From assembly GCA_025403435.1 (NCBI GenBank), contig CM046333.1, positions 18,997,770 through 19,061,769 of the forward strand: a stretch of DNA of 64,000 nt, in the 5' to 3' direction. The DNA comes from Artocarpus heterophyllus (Eukaryota; Streptophyta; Magnoliopsida; Rosales; Moraceae). Both the position numbers and the translations under genes were made by a program. The notes below the pieces were generated by a model. It saw only the letters and a program-made list of their open reading frames with translations. It was not told the DNA's origin and did not search any database. Within the stretch, counting starts at the first letter, position 1; each line of letters begins with the position of its first letter. This document shows positions 35,347-47,262 of this stretch, piece by piece.

Positions 35347-38300
35347 TGTAATGACCGAAAAAATTCAAAAATTAATAAGTATAATTAATTGAGGATTTTT
35401 CTATGATTACTAAGCCAAGTACTTGAGAAAGTACAAGTTGAGCATTTATTAATACGCAAATTTGAAGGTTTTACTAGCCATAAGACCTTAGAAATAAATA
35501 ATGTTGTGAATGCACAAATTTATGTCCTTGATTTATGAAACATGTAACTATGTAATATTATGATAGTACATTAAAATAATTAAAATAATTATTTAATGTG
35601 CTAAATTAAAAGTTTATGATTTATTGATTTCATGTACAAGCCAAAGAAGTGATTGCTATAAGAATCTCAATTAGAATGTTTAAATTGGGATTACTTGACA
35701 AAAGTGGAATTTCCAACTTACTATGATAATGTGGAAAATTCCTATATGTTATCAGTTCAGTAAAAGAAACACAGATCAATGGTGATCATGAGCTCCATGC
35801 CATAATTTAGAAAATGGTGAGCACCAAGTTTAAGTGTGCAAGGTTTATGACATGTTTTACTATAATCGATCTCGAAATTTAAGAAGATCATAAAGATAAG
35901 AATTTCAAGCAAGTTATATAAATCATTGAAAATTCAAGAATTCCAATATTTTGAATGTGTATGGTTAATTATTATACACATTAATAATTATGTAAAGTTT
36001 ATTATTATTATTGTAAAGACAAGAATAATAATAACAATTGTCATAGTAATAGTAAAGAAGAAAAAAGGGCATTGACGGGGTCCACAAATGTTAATCTATT
36101 GCTAAGATGTGGAACCATATATAGCTCTTTACGAGAAGTAGATCGTGTTATATCCATAACGCACGAGATTGTGCTAAGTTTAAAATTTAATTTACAAAAC
36201 TTTTATAAAATTTCAACTATTGTTTTTATAATGAAACTTGAAGTTTACAATATGAAAATTTTCAATGAAAAATATATGTTTTAAATTACATTTTAAAGTT
36301 TCAAAGGTTAAAAAACATATATATATAATAATTATATTGAGCAAAGTTTTAAATACATAATGTCTTTCTTAGAATTCATATACATGTATATATACCTATA
36401 TGTGTGTATACAGTTACAAAAATAGTTAATCATCGGTTTTGAAGACAAATGTTTCAAAGTTTACGGTTTCAAAATTTAAATCACAAAATCCATATAGTAT
36501 GGATAAATTTTATGAAAATGATTTTATGACAGCATGAAGATGTTTATATGGCAATGATACAACAAGAAAATTAAAATTTATGTAATATTTTAAAGAATGA
36601 GAATATTACAATTTTAAAAAGTACAGTTATGTCTATAAAAATTTAAAGTTACGGATCAAATTTGATCTACCTGGTATTGCATGGTTTAGACTGTATAGAC
36701 CACAAATGGTCTATAAATACATGACAAAAAGAAAAAAAAAATCAGCCATCACCCAATCAAATCAGCTCATTCCCTCTCTCTACTTTCTCTCTCTACTCTC
36801 TCTCCTCAAACTCAGTCCAAGATTCGACCTCCATTTTTGACACCTCCTACACCATCGGAAAGATCTCGAGAAGCTGGGTCCGACGGTGTGCCGTGCCACC
36901 CACAACTCCATCAGAGGCGGCCACACGTGCCGGTTGAAGCTGTAAAAACACGTCATCTTTTTGACATGATTTCTCCTCCGTCTGACCTCCGATTGACACG
37001 ATCTTGGTATCAACGGACTCAGATTGAAGAGACAAAGAGAATGGCACCGATATTACAGCACAATTTCTGCCAGAAAAGCTTCGCCAGAGCTGCCTCGTCT
37101 CTGACGCCGTGCCACCACTCGGAGCTGCCGTTCGTGGTGGCATTGAGGTACACTACCGCCGCCATTTCGTTCAGAGAGTGACGGGGAGTGAGAACCCCAG
37201 CCCAATTGCACCCTCGCTTGGCCGTACGTCAGAGTTCAAAGGCCAACGCCACCCACCACCACGACAGCCACCGATCATGATGTTCCCGGCCGCCTCGCCC
37301 CAAATTGGATGAGGGGAAATGCCTAGGCCTGCACGATGAAGCTTCCCAACATCCCAATTTTGTGAACCGCTCACGGGAAGACAGAGAAAGACCTCCGCCT
37401 TTGTACGCCACCATGAGGAGCTTTGGGCCACCGTTCTACGTAACGACGTGGTGCACCACCGCCACCAACATGTTTAGAGAGCTACAGGGAATGAAAACCC
37501 CAAGTCAATTTCACGATAGCTTCACTGGAGTTAGGCGATCAGTCTCCATTTTTACCGATAACTTTGAGCTTTAATCTGCATAATTAAAGGCCAAATTGGA
37601 TAAAATTGGCATCATCATTGGACTTAGGAGGGTCAAATTAGGGGGGGTAGGCTCGAGCTCAGCCCCAACGGAGCCAATCGCCACCGGTCAACTGCCGGTC
37701 AACATCAAATTGAGATTTTGTGATCCGGACCTTCAACTGAAGATCTGAGACCGCCTCCCGACTAGTTTCGACGCTTTGAATGCGATGGTAACCTCCATTT
37801 GAGCTAATTCTACTCCAGTGAAAATCATCTGGTACCAACTGCACGTAGATTGAGGCGACTTAGACTGCAATAACGGAGTCTAGAATGATGTTTTCAACAA
37901 TAATAAATCTCCATGGATCATTCCTAGCCATCCACAGTGGTTCGAGGAGCACTGCTGAGGATGCAGCGTAGACTGTGGATGCAGCAAGATGCAACTGGAC
38001 CCACATAGCTCAGAGTCCATGTAAGTAGGAATCTCGCCTACAGTATGAATAGTTTTAACAATAAATTAATTTTAAATATTTTCATAAAATTTATGAAAAT
38101 GCATGATCAGTGATTTATTACACTTTTATATGTTATGATGTGATATGTTATGTTATGACATGATGTGAAATGCTATGATGCTGATGATATGATTAATGTG
38201 TGATGTATGCAATATATAAATTATATTGTTTAATCACTTTCAAGTCAAGTATGATAATGATTTACGACTCATGTATGATTAAGATTTACGATTCATGAAT

Positions 38301-39799
38301 TATGAAATTGTGATGTTATGTAGTGATAAATCATATTACATACACACAATAAGACAAGTGAAACTTATGAGATAAGTTAAGGGTATTGTACCAACCTCTC
38401 GACCCACGGGGAGGCTCCATGTTAAAGAAATGAATGATCTTGGTGTCGTTGGGATCTCGCGAACCCTAACTTCCCAAGACTCACGCGCAACCGGTACGAT
38501 CACTCGGGCCCAAAGTAAGAAGATAAGTTACAGCTCAAATAATTAAGCATAAATCAAGTTGATAAGTAAGCATAAAATGCTCATGCATATTTTTATTAAA
38601 ATGATTTTTAATTATGTTTTGCGAGGCTAATTTCCTACTTGCTGAGCGAAAGCTCATTTAAGTATGTTCATGTTGTAGGTAAGAAAAACCTGCCAGCGAC
38701 ACTTGATGGACAGTGATGAGCCGTGGACGAATGGTGAAGATAGGAATGGATACAGCTCACGCAATGTAATATTTTCGCAATAATATTTTACAAATTTATA
38801 CATGTATTATTTTACAAAATTTCGTATGCTTACACTTTACGAAAATTATGTGCATATGAATAAGTAAATAATTTACGTAATTATGTTTTAAAAACGAAGC
38901 TTGTGATTACGCAACCTTGGTCCAGAGGATTTCAAAGTTTTAAAAATAAATGTTGCAATAAACGATGCAACAAATGCATGAAATTTATAGGAAAGAAAAT
39001 TATAAGTTTATTTGGAATTACAAAGGATTATTGGAGTTTTACATTAAGTTAAGAAATGAATTTTATGAATATGTTTCTATGAAGTTATTATGAAAGTTTT
39101 AAAGAAAAGCTTTAAGAAATTAGTAACTTAAGCTTAAAAGTTTAAGTTGTAAGAAATTATGTTTTGTTAAGTTTAAAAAGGTTAACTTTTAAGAGAATAA
39201 TATGATATTTCTAACATGTTAAAATTATAAGTAAAATATATAATAATTGCTAAGAAGTTTTAGAGAGCATTTAAATGGGATTTATTTTAATATTTAATTT
39301 AAAATTGTCTTGAAAATAGTTTTACCTAAATTGAGAAATGTCTTTAAAGTAATACTTGCTAAATAATTACTCTTATGTTTTAAAAGAAAAAGTTCAAGAA
39401 AAGTACTATGGTTATGTTTTAAGAAATTAATGTTATGAATTATGTAAAGGATTATGCTTTTAGAAATTATAACTATGTTAAGACGTAATGCTTATTATTA
39501 CGTTATTTTTACGTTTGAGAATTTTATGTATTACGTTAGGTTTACGCAATGAAGTTTTGAGAAATGATTATTATGTCTTTTAAGGTTATACGTTAAGAAT
39601 TCTTTATAAATAAGAATTCGTTTGTTGTTAAGATTTGAAAAATAGTTATTACTTCCTCTAAGGTTTCATGTTAAGGATTCCACAGTAAGAATCCATTTAA
39701 AAAAAAATTATCCCGAATTTCTCTACCTTATTTGTAAGTAAGTTTAAGTTTATGATCGTGTTTAAGTTAAGTGACGGCCACGTAAGGGCGGGTCGTTAA
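35347..39799 (+). mobile_element. ~4.5-kb solo LTR inserted in the copia element
   Basis: It starts TGTAATGACCGAAAAAATTC and ends GGGTCGTTAA. The flanks are TGCTT (35342-35346) and TGCTG (39800-39804), a 4-of-5 target duplication. The copia coding sequence resumes directly after it. It is the same family as the outer solo LTR and related to the 3.1-kb LTRs of the LARD-like element. A TATAAATA box is at 36712, followed by a pyrimidine-rich block and a GC-rich segment (about 36830-37570). Open frames in that block are not considered genes. Confidence 0.8.
36712..36719 (+). promoter_or_regulatory. LTR TATA box
   Basis: TATAAATA in the same relative position as at 28480 and 52507, about 60 bases before the CTCTCTCTCCTC-type block that probably belongs to the transcribed leader. 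Confidence 0.55.
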
Positions 39800-40820
39800 T
39801 GCTGAGATGAATGATAATAACTCTAAAAGACTTAAAACTTCTCACTTTAATAAGACTTATCTTTGGCATTTGCGCCTTGGTCATATTAACCTGAATAGGA
39901 TTCAAAGGTTGGTAAAGAATAGACCTTTAAGTTAGTTAAAGGTAGAATCTATACCTCAATGTGAATCTTGTTGGGAGGGTAAAATGACCAAAAGACCATA
40001 CGGGTCTAAGGGCAATAGGGCCAAAGGGGTTCTAAAAGTTGTGCATAGTAATGTTTGCGGACCAATGAACATCCGGGCACGAGGAGGGTATGAGTACTTT
40101 GTCATTTTTATTGCGATTACTCAAGGTATGGGTATGTGTACCTGATGCACTACAAAAGCGAAACTTTTGACAAGTTCAGGGAGTTTCAGGCTGAAGTGGA
40201 AAAGCAATTGGGTAAACCCATAAAAGTACTTCTATCCGACCGAGGTGGAGAATACCTTTCTGATGAGTTCTTGGGGCACTTATTTATCCCATTTGACTGC
40301 ACCGGGCACTCTGCAGCATAATGGTGTAGCGGAGAAAAGGAATAGGACTTTATTGGACATGGTTAGGTCCATGATGAATTATTCATCATTGCCTTTATCC
40401 TTTTGAGGATATGCACTACAAACCACATGTTATCTTTTGAACAATGTGCCTCCAAAATCGGTCGCTAAAACTCCTCACGAGTTGTGGACGGGCAAGAAGA
40501 CATCCTTAATCCATATTCATATATGGGGATCTCCGGCTTATGTCCTGTTTACGGATGCAAATAAGTTGAATGCACGTTCAGAAGTTTACGTGTTTGTAGG
40601 ATATCCAAAAGGGACTAAAGGGGGTTATTTCTATAACCCAAAGGAAAATAAAGTTGTGGTTTCAACTAATGCAACTTTACTTGAGGAGAGTTACATGGAT
40701 GAATTTAAACCTCAAAGCAAAGTGGTCCTTGAGGAGTTAAGGAGTGATCCAATCACTCTGGAGGTTCCGAATGAAACCGTTCCAATCAGTGTAGTAAAAC
40801 CAAATGAACCTAAACAATAA
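39800..40820 (+). pseudogene. copia integrase with zinc-binding domain
   Basis: Starting about 39855 the sequence reads LWHLRLGHINLNRIQRLV and QCESCWEGKMTKRPY, the zinc-binding pre-integrase domain. The catalytic core follows: VHSNVCGPM, where the first catalytic Asp is Asn; a one-base frame change; DYSRYGYVYLM; LLSDRGGEYLS with the second Asp; and a NGVAEKRN-type segment with the Glu near 40325. The C-terminal part is open from 40437 to 40820 (TPHELWTGKK, GSPAYVLF, VFVGYPKGTKGGYFYNP). Stops at 39934 and near 40320 and frame changes make it inactive. Confidence 0.85.
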
Positions 40821-43560
40821 CTTAAGGGGCTTCGGCGTAGTGGAAGGATTGGGCATCAACCTGAGAGGTATATGTTCAATGGGGAGGTCTTCTTGGCTGA
40901 ACCAGATGAACATGACAGGGATCCTTATACTTACATGGAGGCTATGGAGAATGTTGATTTAAAACTCTAGACAGAGGCCATAAACACAGAGATGAAGTAT
41001 ATGGAGTCTAATCAGGTCTAGGAGCTTATGGATCTTCCCAAAGGGGTAAAACCATTAGGGTGTAAGTGGATCTACAAGAGGAAAGGAGGAGTGGATGGAA
41101 AGGTTGAAACCTTTGGGGGTGTTTGGTTTGCAGTAATCAGTAGGAATCATATTCTCGGGAAAATGATTGTACGGAATATGATTTCCAAGAACTAAGATTA
41201 TTACGTTTGGTTGCACATAGGAATCTTCTATTAGATTTCTAGGAATAATATATTACTGTGTTTGGTTATACATAGGAATCTTGTATAATTGACAAAATAA
41301 TTTATTGTATTACCATTAAATGTATCAATATAATATATTAGAACTAATATTAAATAATAATAATAATAATATAAATAATAAAATAATATTATATATAATT
41401 TAACATTAATATTACTATGAATATTAATGTTATTATTATCATTATTATTAAATAATTATTATTTTATATTAATATAATACTTTCTTTATCTTATATAAAA
41501 ATATTAATTTATAATAATCATAGAATTATTATTTAACAATATATTAATATTAAAATGTTGTATATAATATAAAATATATTGATATGAATATAAATAATAA
41601 TAAAAATACAATTCTTAATAATATATTAATATTAACATTAAATAAACATATTGTTATAGAAAATATTAAACATATTTAGCTATATGTTATATTTATAATT
41701 ATTATAATAGTATTTATATAGTTTAATATTGATATTGCTATGCATATTAATATTAATATTATACTATTCATATTGATGTTATATTATTATTGTTATTATT
41801 AAATTATAATTTTATATTGATATAATATTTATATGTATATCATATATTAATATTAATTTATAATAATAGTACAACATTATTTTATTTTATTATTATAGTA
41901 TTTATATATATTATATTTAGATATTGTATATGTAATATATTATATATGTTTATTATTATTGTTAATGTTATTATTATCATTATTATCAAATTATTATTTT
42001 ATATGAATATAATTTTTATATTTATATTGCATAGAAATATTAATTTATAATAATATTATTATTATAATAATTTAATAATAATATAATTATCATCATCATC
42101 ATCATCATGGAAACAAAGATGAGATTTCTATAGTTTTGAGATTCCCAGGAATATGAATATCACCTTGTGGGTGGGCTTCATATTACCCCAAAATGAGGTA
42201 ATCTGAATCCCACGGGAATTAGTTTCCTAGGAATCCAAAACTTAGATTACTGTATACCAAACATGGGAATCTTACAGATTCCCATTCCCATCTCAGGATT
42301 ATTGCATACCAAACGCCCCCTTTAAGGCTAGACTGGTAGCTAAGGGTTATACTCAAAAGGAAGGAATTGATTATGAGGAAACCTTTTTACCTGTAGCCAT
42401 GCTTAGTCCATCCGGATTCTCTTGTCTATAGCTGTTGCTCTCGACTATGAGATTTGGCAGATGGATGTCAATATGGCTTTTCTGAATGGCTATCTTGATG
42501 AGTCCATTTATATGAAACAACCAAACGGGTTCAAGGTCAAGGGTCAAGAGCGTAAGGTTTGTAAGCTACTAAAGTCAATTTATGGACTTAAGCAGGCTTC
42601 CAGTTCTTGGAACATAAGATTTGATTAGGTGATCAAGACTTATGGGTTTTCACAAAATGTGGATGAGCCATGTGTTTACAAACACATTAAGGATGGGAAG
42701 GTGATTTTTCTACTGCTTTATGTATATGACATTCTGCTAATTGGCAATGACATTGGGGCGTTGTCATCGGTCAAATTATGGTTGACCAAGCAGTTTGACA
42801 TGAAGGACTTGGGTTAGGCTAATTTTGTTATTGGTATGTAGATCTTTCGGGAGAGGAAGAACAAAATGATAGCTTTGTCCCAGACCAGCTATATAAATAA
42901 AATTCTCAAGAGGTTTGCAATGCAGGATTCCAAGAAAGGTGGGCAACCATCTAGGTTTGGAATTACTCTTTCTAAGAAAGACTCTCCAAAGTCTGATGAA
43001 GAAAGAGAATACATGAAGAAGGTGCCTTATGCTTCGGAAGTGGGTAGTCTCATGTATGCCATGCTTTGCACACGACTGGATATTTGTTATACGGTCGAGA
43101 TTGTAAGTCGATTTCAGGCGGATCCAAGACCAAACCACTGGGTTACGGTAAAGCATATTTTCAAGTACCTGAGAAGGACTCAAGGGTATATGCTTGTGTA
43201 TTCGGGTGAGGACTTGACTCCTCTAGGATATACTGACTTGAATTTTTAATCCTGTTTGGATTCTAGGAAATCGACTTTGGTTTTTGTGATTACTTTGGGC
43301 GGGGGTGCCATCAGTTGGAGAAGTGTGAAGCAAGATTGCACTTCGGATTCAATGATGGAGGTTGAGTATGTGGTAGCTAGTGATGCTTCGAAAGAAGCAA
43401 TATGGCTCTGCAAGTTCCTTGGGGATCTTAAGGTAGTTCTTGGTATGGATAAGACGATATCACTGTACTGTGATAACAATGCGGTGATAGCTAATGCTAA
43501 GGAACAAAGATTTCACAAGAAGAGTAAGTATATTATCAGAAGTATCATGTGATAAAGGAC
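40821..43560 (+). pseudogene. copia reverse transcriptase and RNase H, interrupted
   Basis: The RT start is at about 40975-41111 (KGVKPLGCKWIYKRKGG). After the 1206-bp insertion the RT continues with [38 protein letters not shown] and VCKLLKSIYGLKQASSSW. The active-site motif is YVYDILL, where copia has YVDD, so one catalytic Asp is replaced by Tyr. RNase H follows (VGSLMYAMLCTRLDICY, DSRKSTLVFV, GGAISWRSVKQ and the DNNAVIANA segment) to about 43560. Several stops are present. The enzyme would have copied RNA into cDNA; this copy cannot. Confidence 0.88.
41115..42320. mobile_element. Tourist-like (PIF/Harbinger) element in RT
   Basis: The 1206-bp insert starts GGGGGTGTTTGGTTTGCAGT and ends ATTGCATACCAAACGCCCCC, imperfect inverted termini of about 25 bp extending into AATC. 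TTT lies on both sides (41112-41114 and 42321-42323), and the RT codons resume in frame when one TTT is discounted, which fixes the ends. The core is almost pure AT with TTATTA runs and a CAT microsatellite at 42090-42108. No transposase is encoded. The termini and 3-bp duplication suggest PIF/Harbinger. Confidence 0.85.
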
Positions 43561-43710
43561 TTCGTTGAAGGCAGGTATGTCACGGTGTACAAGATCACGT
43601 CAAAGGATAATTTAGTTGATCCATTTATGAAGAAACTTACTGGGAGAGTCTTCGAGAGGCATGTGGAAGCTATGGAGATGCGAGATTTGTCATATTTAGT
43701 CACTTAGTGC

Positions 43711-43721
43711 AAGTGGGAGAT
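43711..43721 (+). other. Polypurine tract of the copia element
   Basis: AAGTGGGAGAT directly precedes the 3' LTR and equals the tract at 13278-13288 of the minus-strand copy. Confidence 0.8.
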
Positions 43722-45729
43722 TATTAGACATGTATGCCCTAAGGAGTAAAAATGTAATAAGTTCATGGAGATATTTTTATCAATAAAGAATTTATTTATT
43801 GTTTATATACCAAATCTTATCCTCTTTACGTTCATATTTATTGAATGTATATTAAGCAAACAAAAGCCTAAGACTGTCGGTCTAAACCTTTAAGGATTGG
43901 GCATATGATGGACAAATTATGCAGAAGACACGATTCTTAAGGTGACGGTCTAAATCATAAGATCCACAATCGAAGGAATAAAGTTCGACGCTTTATTCAT
44001 GTAAAGATTGTTATGTTGTCTATATCTCTATTGGGAGATAGTTTGTCTTGACCATCGGAGGTGGCCTCCATGAATAGAAACATTGGCACGTTGTCATAGG
44101 TGACGATGTGTTGGATCGAGACATAAAGTGAGTTTATTTGGATTAATAATTCTGTCTCGGCAAATCGATTCACTTTAGACAATCATTTGTATTGTATCTT
44201 AATCCTGAGATGAATAGTAGACCAATTGTCTTGACTTGTGTCTTTTAATGTACCAAAGGGTGACACCCACATCTTAGTAGTGGTATGCATGCCGGTACGT
44301 TGGAGGCATGACTCTTGATAGCGTAGACCTCTTATTCATAGATATGGAATCCATAGCTCCTCTTTAGGAGTAGTGATATCCTCTTATATGTGTTATCCTG
44401 TAATTGAAAAACTAGAGCACTCAACCATTTGGATACATAGGTGTATCCGAATGGTATACTGTCTTTGGATGGTAAGTTTTTCGACGGTGAGATAATGGAA
44501 CATAAGATAAAAATAATCAGGAAGGTGAAACAGAACTTGTCCTTAAGCCGATTATGGATAATCCTATGGGGATAGAATACACTATGATATGTCATGGAGA
44601 CTTAGCTATATGGGCTTCGTAATTCTATGTAGTTCGAGAGTGTAGCTCCAAGCTTTTAGTGGAGTAGCGTTAGAGTTGATAATTATGAAATGTATATCTA
44701 GGATATTGGGTGTAATTATCGGGAACTTAAATTATATAGGTCCATTTGGTCCCCTTTGCTAACTCACAACATCTTGTAACGATACGACGTGCTTTTCCAA
44801 TAATTGGTGATTTATGTCAGATTTATTAGATTGGTTGAAATTCGAAAGAATCAAATAATTCATGTCTGTTTATCAGTTGAATTAATTCTGTGATAAAATT
44901 AATTCAAGATAAACTTGTTGAATTATTGGGATCTGATAATTCTTGTCTGTTTATCGGTTGATTTAATTTTTGAATAAATTAGATCAAGATAAACTTGTAG
45001 AATTATTAGGAATTCATTTATTTTCCTAGAGATTATCTAGATAAAGTTGTTTTAATTAGATAACTTTTCTATTGGGTTATTTGAATTAAAATTGAAACTT
45101 TATCCTATAGAATCTAGGATGGAAAATAAAAGATTCGCTAAGTTTTTTTTTGGCAGTTCGGCCTGCTGATGGGGCAAGTTCAGTTTGCCGATTAGGTAGA
45201 TTGGCCTGCCGATGCGCAAAAAAAAGATTACGCGTTTTCACGTGGATTTCATTAGATATTGATCTGAATTTGATTCTGATTTAAATTTTTGAGACCTTAT
45301 TTGATAAGAACTAACCCTAGACCCAGCCTCTATAAATAGGGAGTAAGTCTCATAAGTTATTAAGATCAATTGAGAGATTAAGAATAATACTTTGTTGGTG
45401 AGAATCTGAAACTCGCTGAGAGCTCTTGTTCACAAATCACGAACACTAGCTTTGGGTTCTCTCAATTGGTTGGAAGGAGAGTCGCCTAGAGGAAGAGCTG
45501 TACGTATGAGTCCACACTCACTCCGATCGTGGATAGAGAATAGCAAAGAAGACCAATTGGTTGAGGCTCTTTTGGAACATTACTTCTCTTCACGGATTGC
45601 GAGAGTTCTTCGGCATTCAAAGGTTAGTAAGATCCAGTTAATTTATGTATATAGCATGTCAAACTTATGTTTTGGAAAATACTCTGATATAAAATTTTTA
45701 AAATTCTACTGCGTACTATATTTCTAACA
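43722..45729 (+). repeat. 3' LTR of the copia element
   Basis: 2008 bp, starting TATTAGACATG (the family TG mutated to TA) and ending TTTCTAACA. It has a TATAAATAG box at 45331 and small deletions relative to the 5' LTR, for example near 44711. It is followed by the TGATA target duplication. Confidence 0.92.
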
Positions 45730-45734
45730 TGATA

Positions 45735-46627
45735 TGCTTACAAAAGTTAAAAAGTAGGTAAAATAAAGATAAAAATGAAGTGTCGTACTAGCCTCCTTGA
45801 TGTGAGGTTCACAAGTGGAGTAAAAGTTATGACCTCCTTGAGGTGAGGTATATAAATAAAGTTAAAGTATGACCTCGGTGTTCGATGGTCTTAAGTCTTC
45901 TACAAGAGAAGCATCATATTTATGATCTCGTGATGAATGATGCTGGTACAAACACTAAAGTTTATAAGATAAGGAAAGTTAAGTAACAAGATAAGTTATA
46001 GTTTTAAATAATTGAGCATAAAACAAGTTGATAATCCAGCATAAAATGTTATGCATATTTTTATTAAAATAATTTTTAATTATGTTTTGCGAGATAGACT
46101 TCCTACTTGTTGAGCGAAAGCTCATTTAAGTATGTTTATGCTGTATGTAAGAAAACCTGTCAGTGACATTGAAGGGTAGTGGTGAGAGGCGGACGAATGG
46201 TGGAGATGGGTATGGACAACGCTCATGCAATTTGTAATATTTTTGCAATATTAGTTTACAAATTTATGCATGTTTCAATTTTACATTAAATTAAGAAATG
46301 AATTTTATAAATATGTTTTTACGAAGCTATTATTATGAAAGTTTATATGTTTATGCTTTGAGAAAATAATTATGATTATGTTAAACGTAATAATTATTAT
46401 TACGTTATTATCACATTTGTGAAATTAATTATTATGTTAGATTTCCAAAATTAAGTTTTAGGAAACGGTCATTATTTCCTTTCAGGTTCTATGTTAAGGA
46501 TTCTACAACAAGAATCCACATTTAAAAGAAAAAAATTATTCCAAAATTTTAATACTTTATGTTAAAGTAAGTTGAAGTTACGATTATGTTCAAGTTAAGT
46601 AATAGCCATGTAGGTAGGGTCGTTATA
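45735..46627 (+). repeat. 5' LTR of the LARD-like element, second part
   Basis: Aligns with 54175-55057 of the 3' LTR (ACCTCCTTGAGGTGAGGTA, CTCATTTAAGTATGTT, GTAGGGTCGTTATA). Its last bases read ATA where the family has ACA. Joined to 27915-30138 it equals the length of the 3' LTR. Confidence 0.85.
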
Positions 46628-47262
46628 GTTGGTATCAGAGCCGGTATTCTGCTATACTACTTCACATCCTCATGCTCTTGCTTTGCCATAGTCCAAGTAA
46701 GTTATGTTAAATGATAAGAGCGATTTTTTTGTATAACGACAATCAAGTTATCGACATGCAAACATGATTTTAGATGTCCTCTCAAGGTCAAATGCCAAGC
46801 CTAGCCGCCATGCCAAACATGATTCTAAAATCATGTAGGTAGGGTCATTATAGTTGGTATCAGAGCCGGTATCCTGCTATACTACTTCACATCCTCATGC
46901 TCTTGCTTTGCCATAGTCCAAGTAAGTTATGTTAAATGATAAGTGCGATTTTTTTGTATAACGGCAATCAAGTTATCGACATGCAAACATGATTTTAGAT
47001 GTCCTCTCAAGGTCAAATGCCAAGCCTAGCCGCCATGCCAAACATGATTCTAAAATCATGTAGGTAGGGTCGTTATAGTTGGTATCAGAGCCGGTATCCT
47101 GCTATACTACTTCACATCCTCATGCTCTTGCTTTGCCATAGTCCAAGTAAGTTATGTTAAATGATAAGTGCGATTTTTTTGTATAGCGGCAATCAAGTTA
47201 TCGACATGCAAACATGATTTTAGATGTCCTCTCAAGGTCAAATGCCAAGCCTAGCCACCATG
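46607..47262 (+). repeat. 225-bp tandem triplication spanning LTR end and PBS
   Basis: Units start at 46607, 46832 and 47057, each opening with CATGTAGGTAGGGTCGTTATA or CATGTAGGTAGGGTCATTATA. Each contains LTR-end sequence, the primer binding site, and the segment ending GCCAAGCCTAGCC. Units are almost identical; the third is cut short near 47262. CATG at the junctions could be the microhomology that began the duplication. Confidence 0.92.
46630..46641 (+). other. Primer binding site of the LARD-like element
   Basis: TGGTATCAGAGC two bases after the 5' LTR, complementary to initiator-Met tRNA. Two further copies follow at about 46855 and 47080 because of the tandem triplication. Confidence 0.88.

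Larger units (their letters stand above)
30139..45729 (+). mobile_element. Ty1/copia retrotransposon, both LTRs present, dead
   Basis: 5' LTR 30139-32169, primer binding site 32172, leader, gag (partly duplicated), protease, integrase, RT, RNase H, polypurine tract 43711-43721 and 3' LTR 43722-45729. The integrase-before-RT order defines Ty1/copia. The flanks CGATA (30134-30138) and TGATA (45730-45734) are a target duplication with one C-to-T change. The element is inside the 5' LTR of the LARD-like element, whose sequence resumes at 45735. It contains a solo LTR (35347-39799) and a Tourist-like element (41115-42320). Many stops and frameshifts are present. No clade was assigned. Confidence 0.92.

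Noticed and set aside
36837..37574. Several 60-114-codon frames on both strands in the solo LTR
   Set aside because: GC-rich stretch keeps frames open by chance; overlapping frames on both strands and no recognised domain.
46630..46645. tRNA-like TGGTATCAGAGCC sequences
   Set aside because: They are primer binding sites complementary to a tRNA 3' end; no cloverleaf surrounds them, so they are not tRNA genes.
46607..47262. CRISPR-like direct repeats
   Set aside because: Three long contiguous units without spacers in a plant retrotransposon; a simple tandem triplication.
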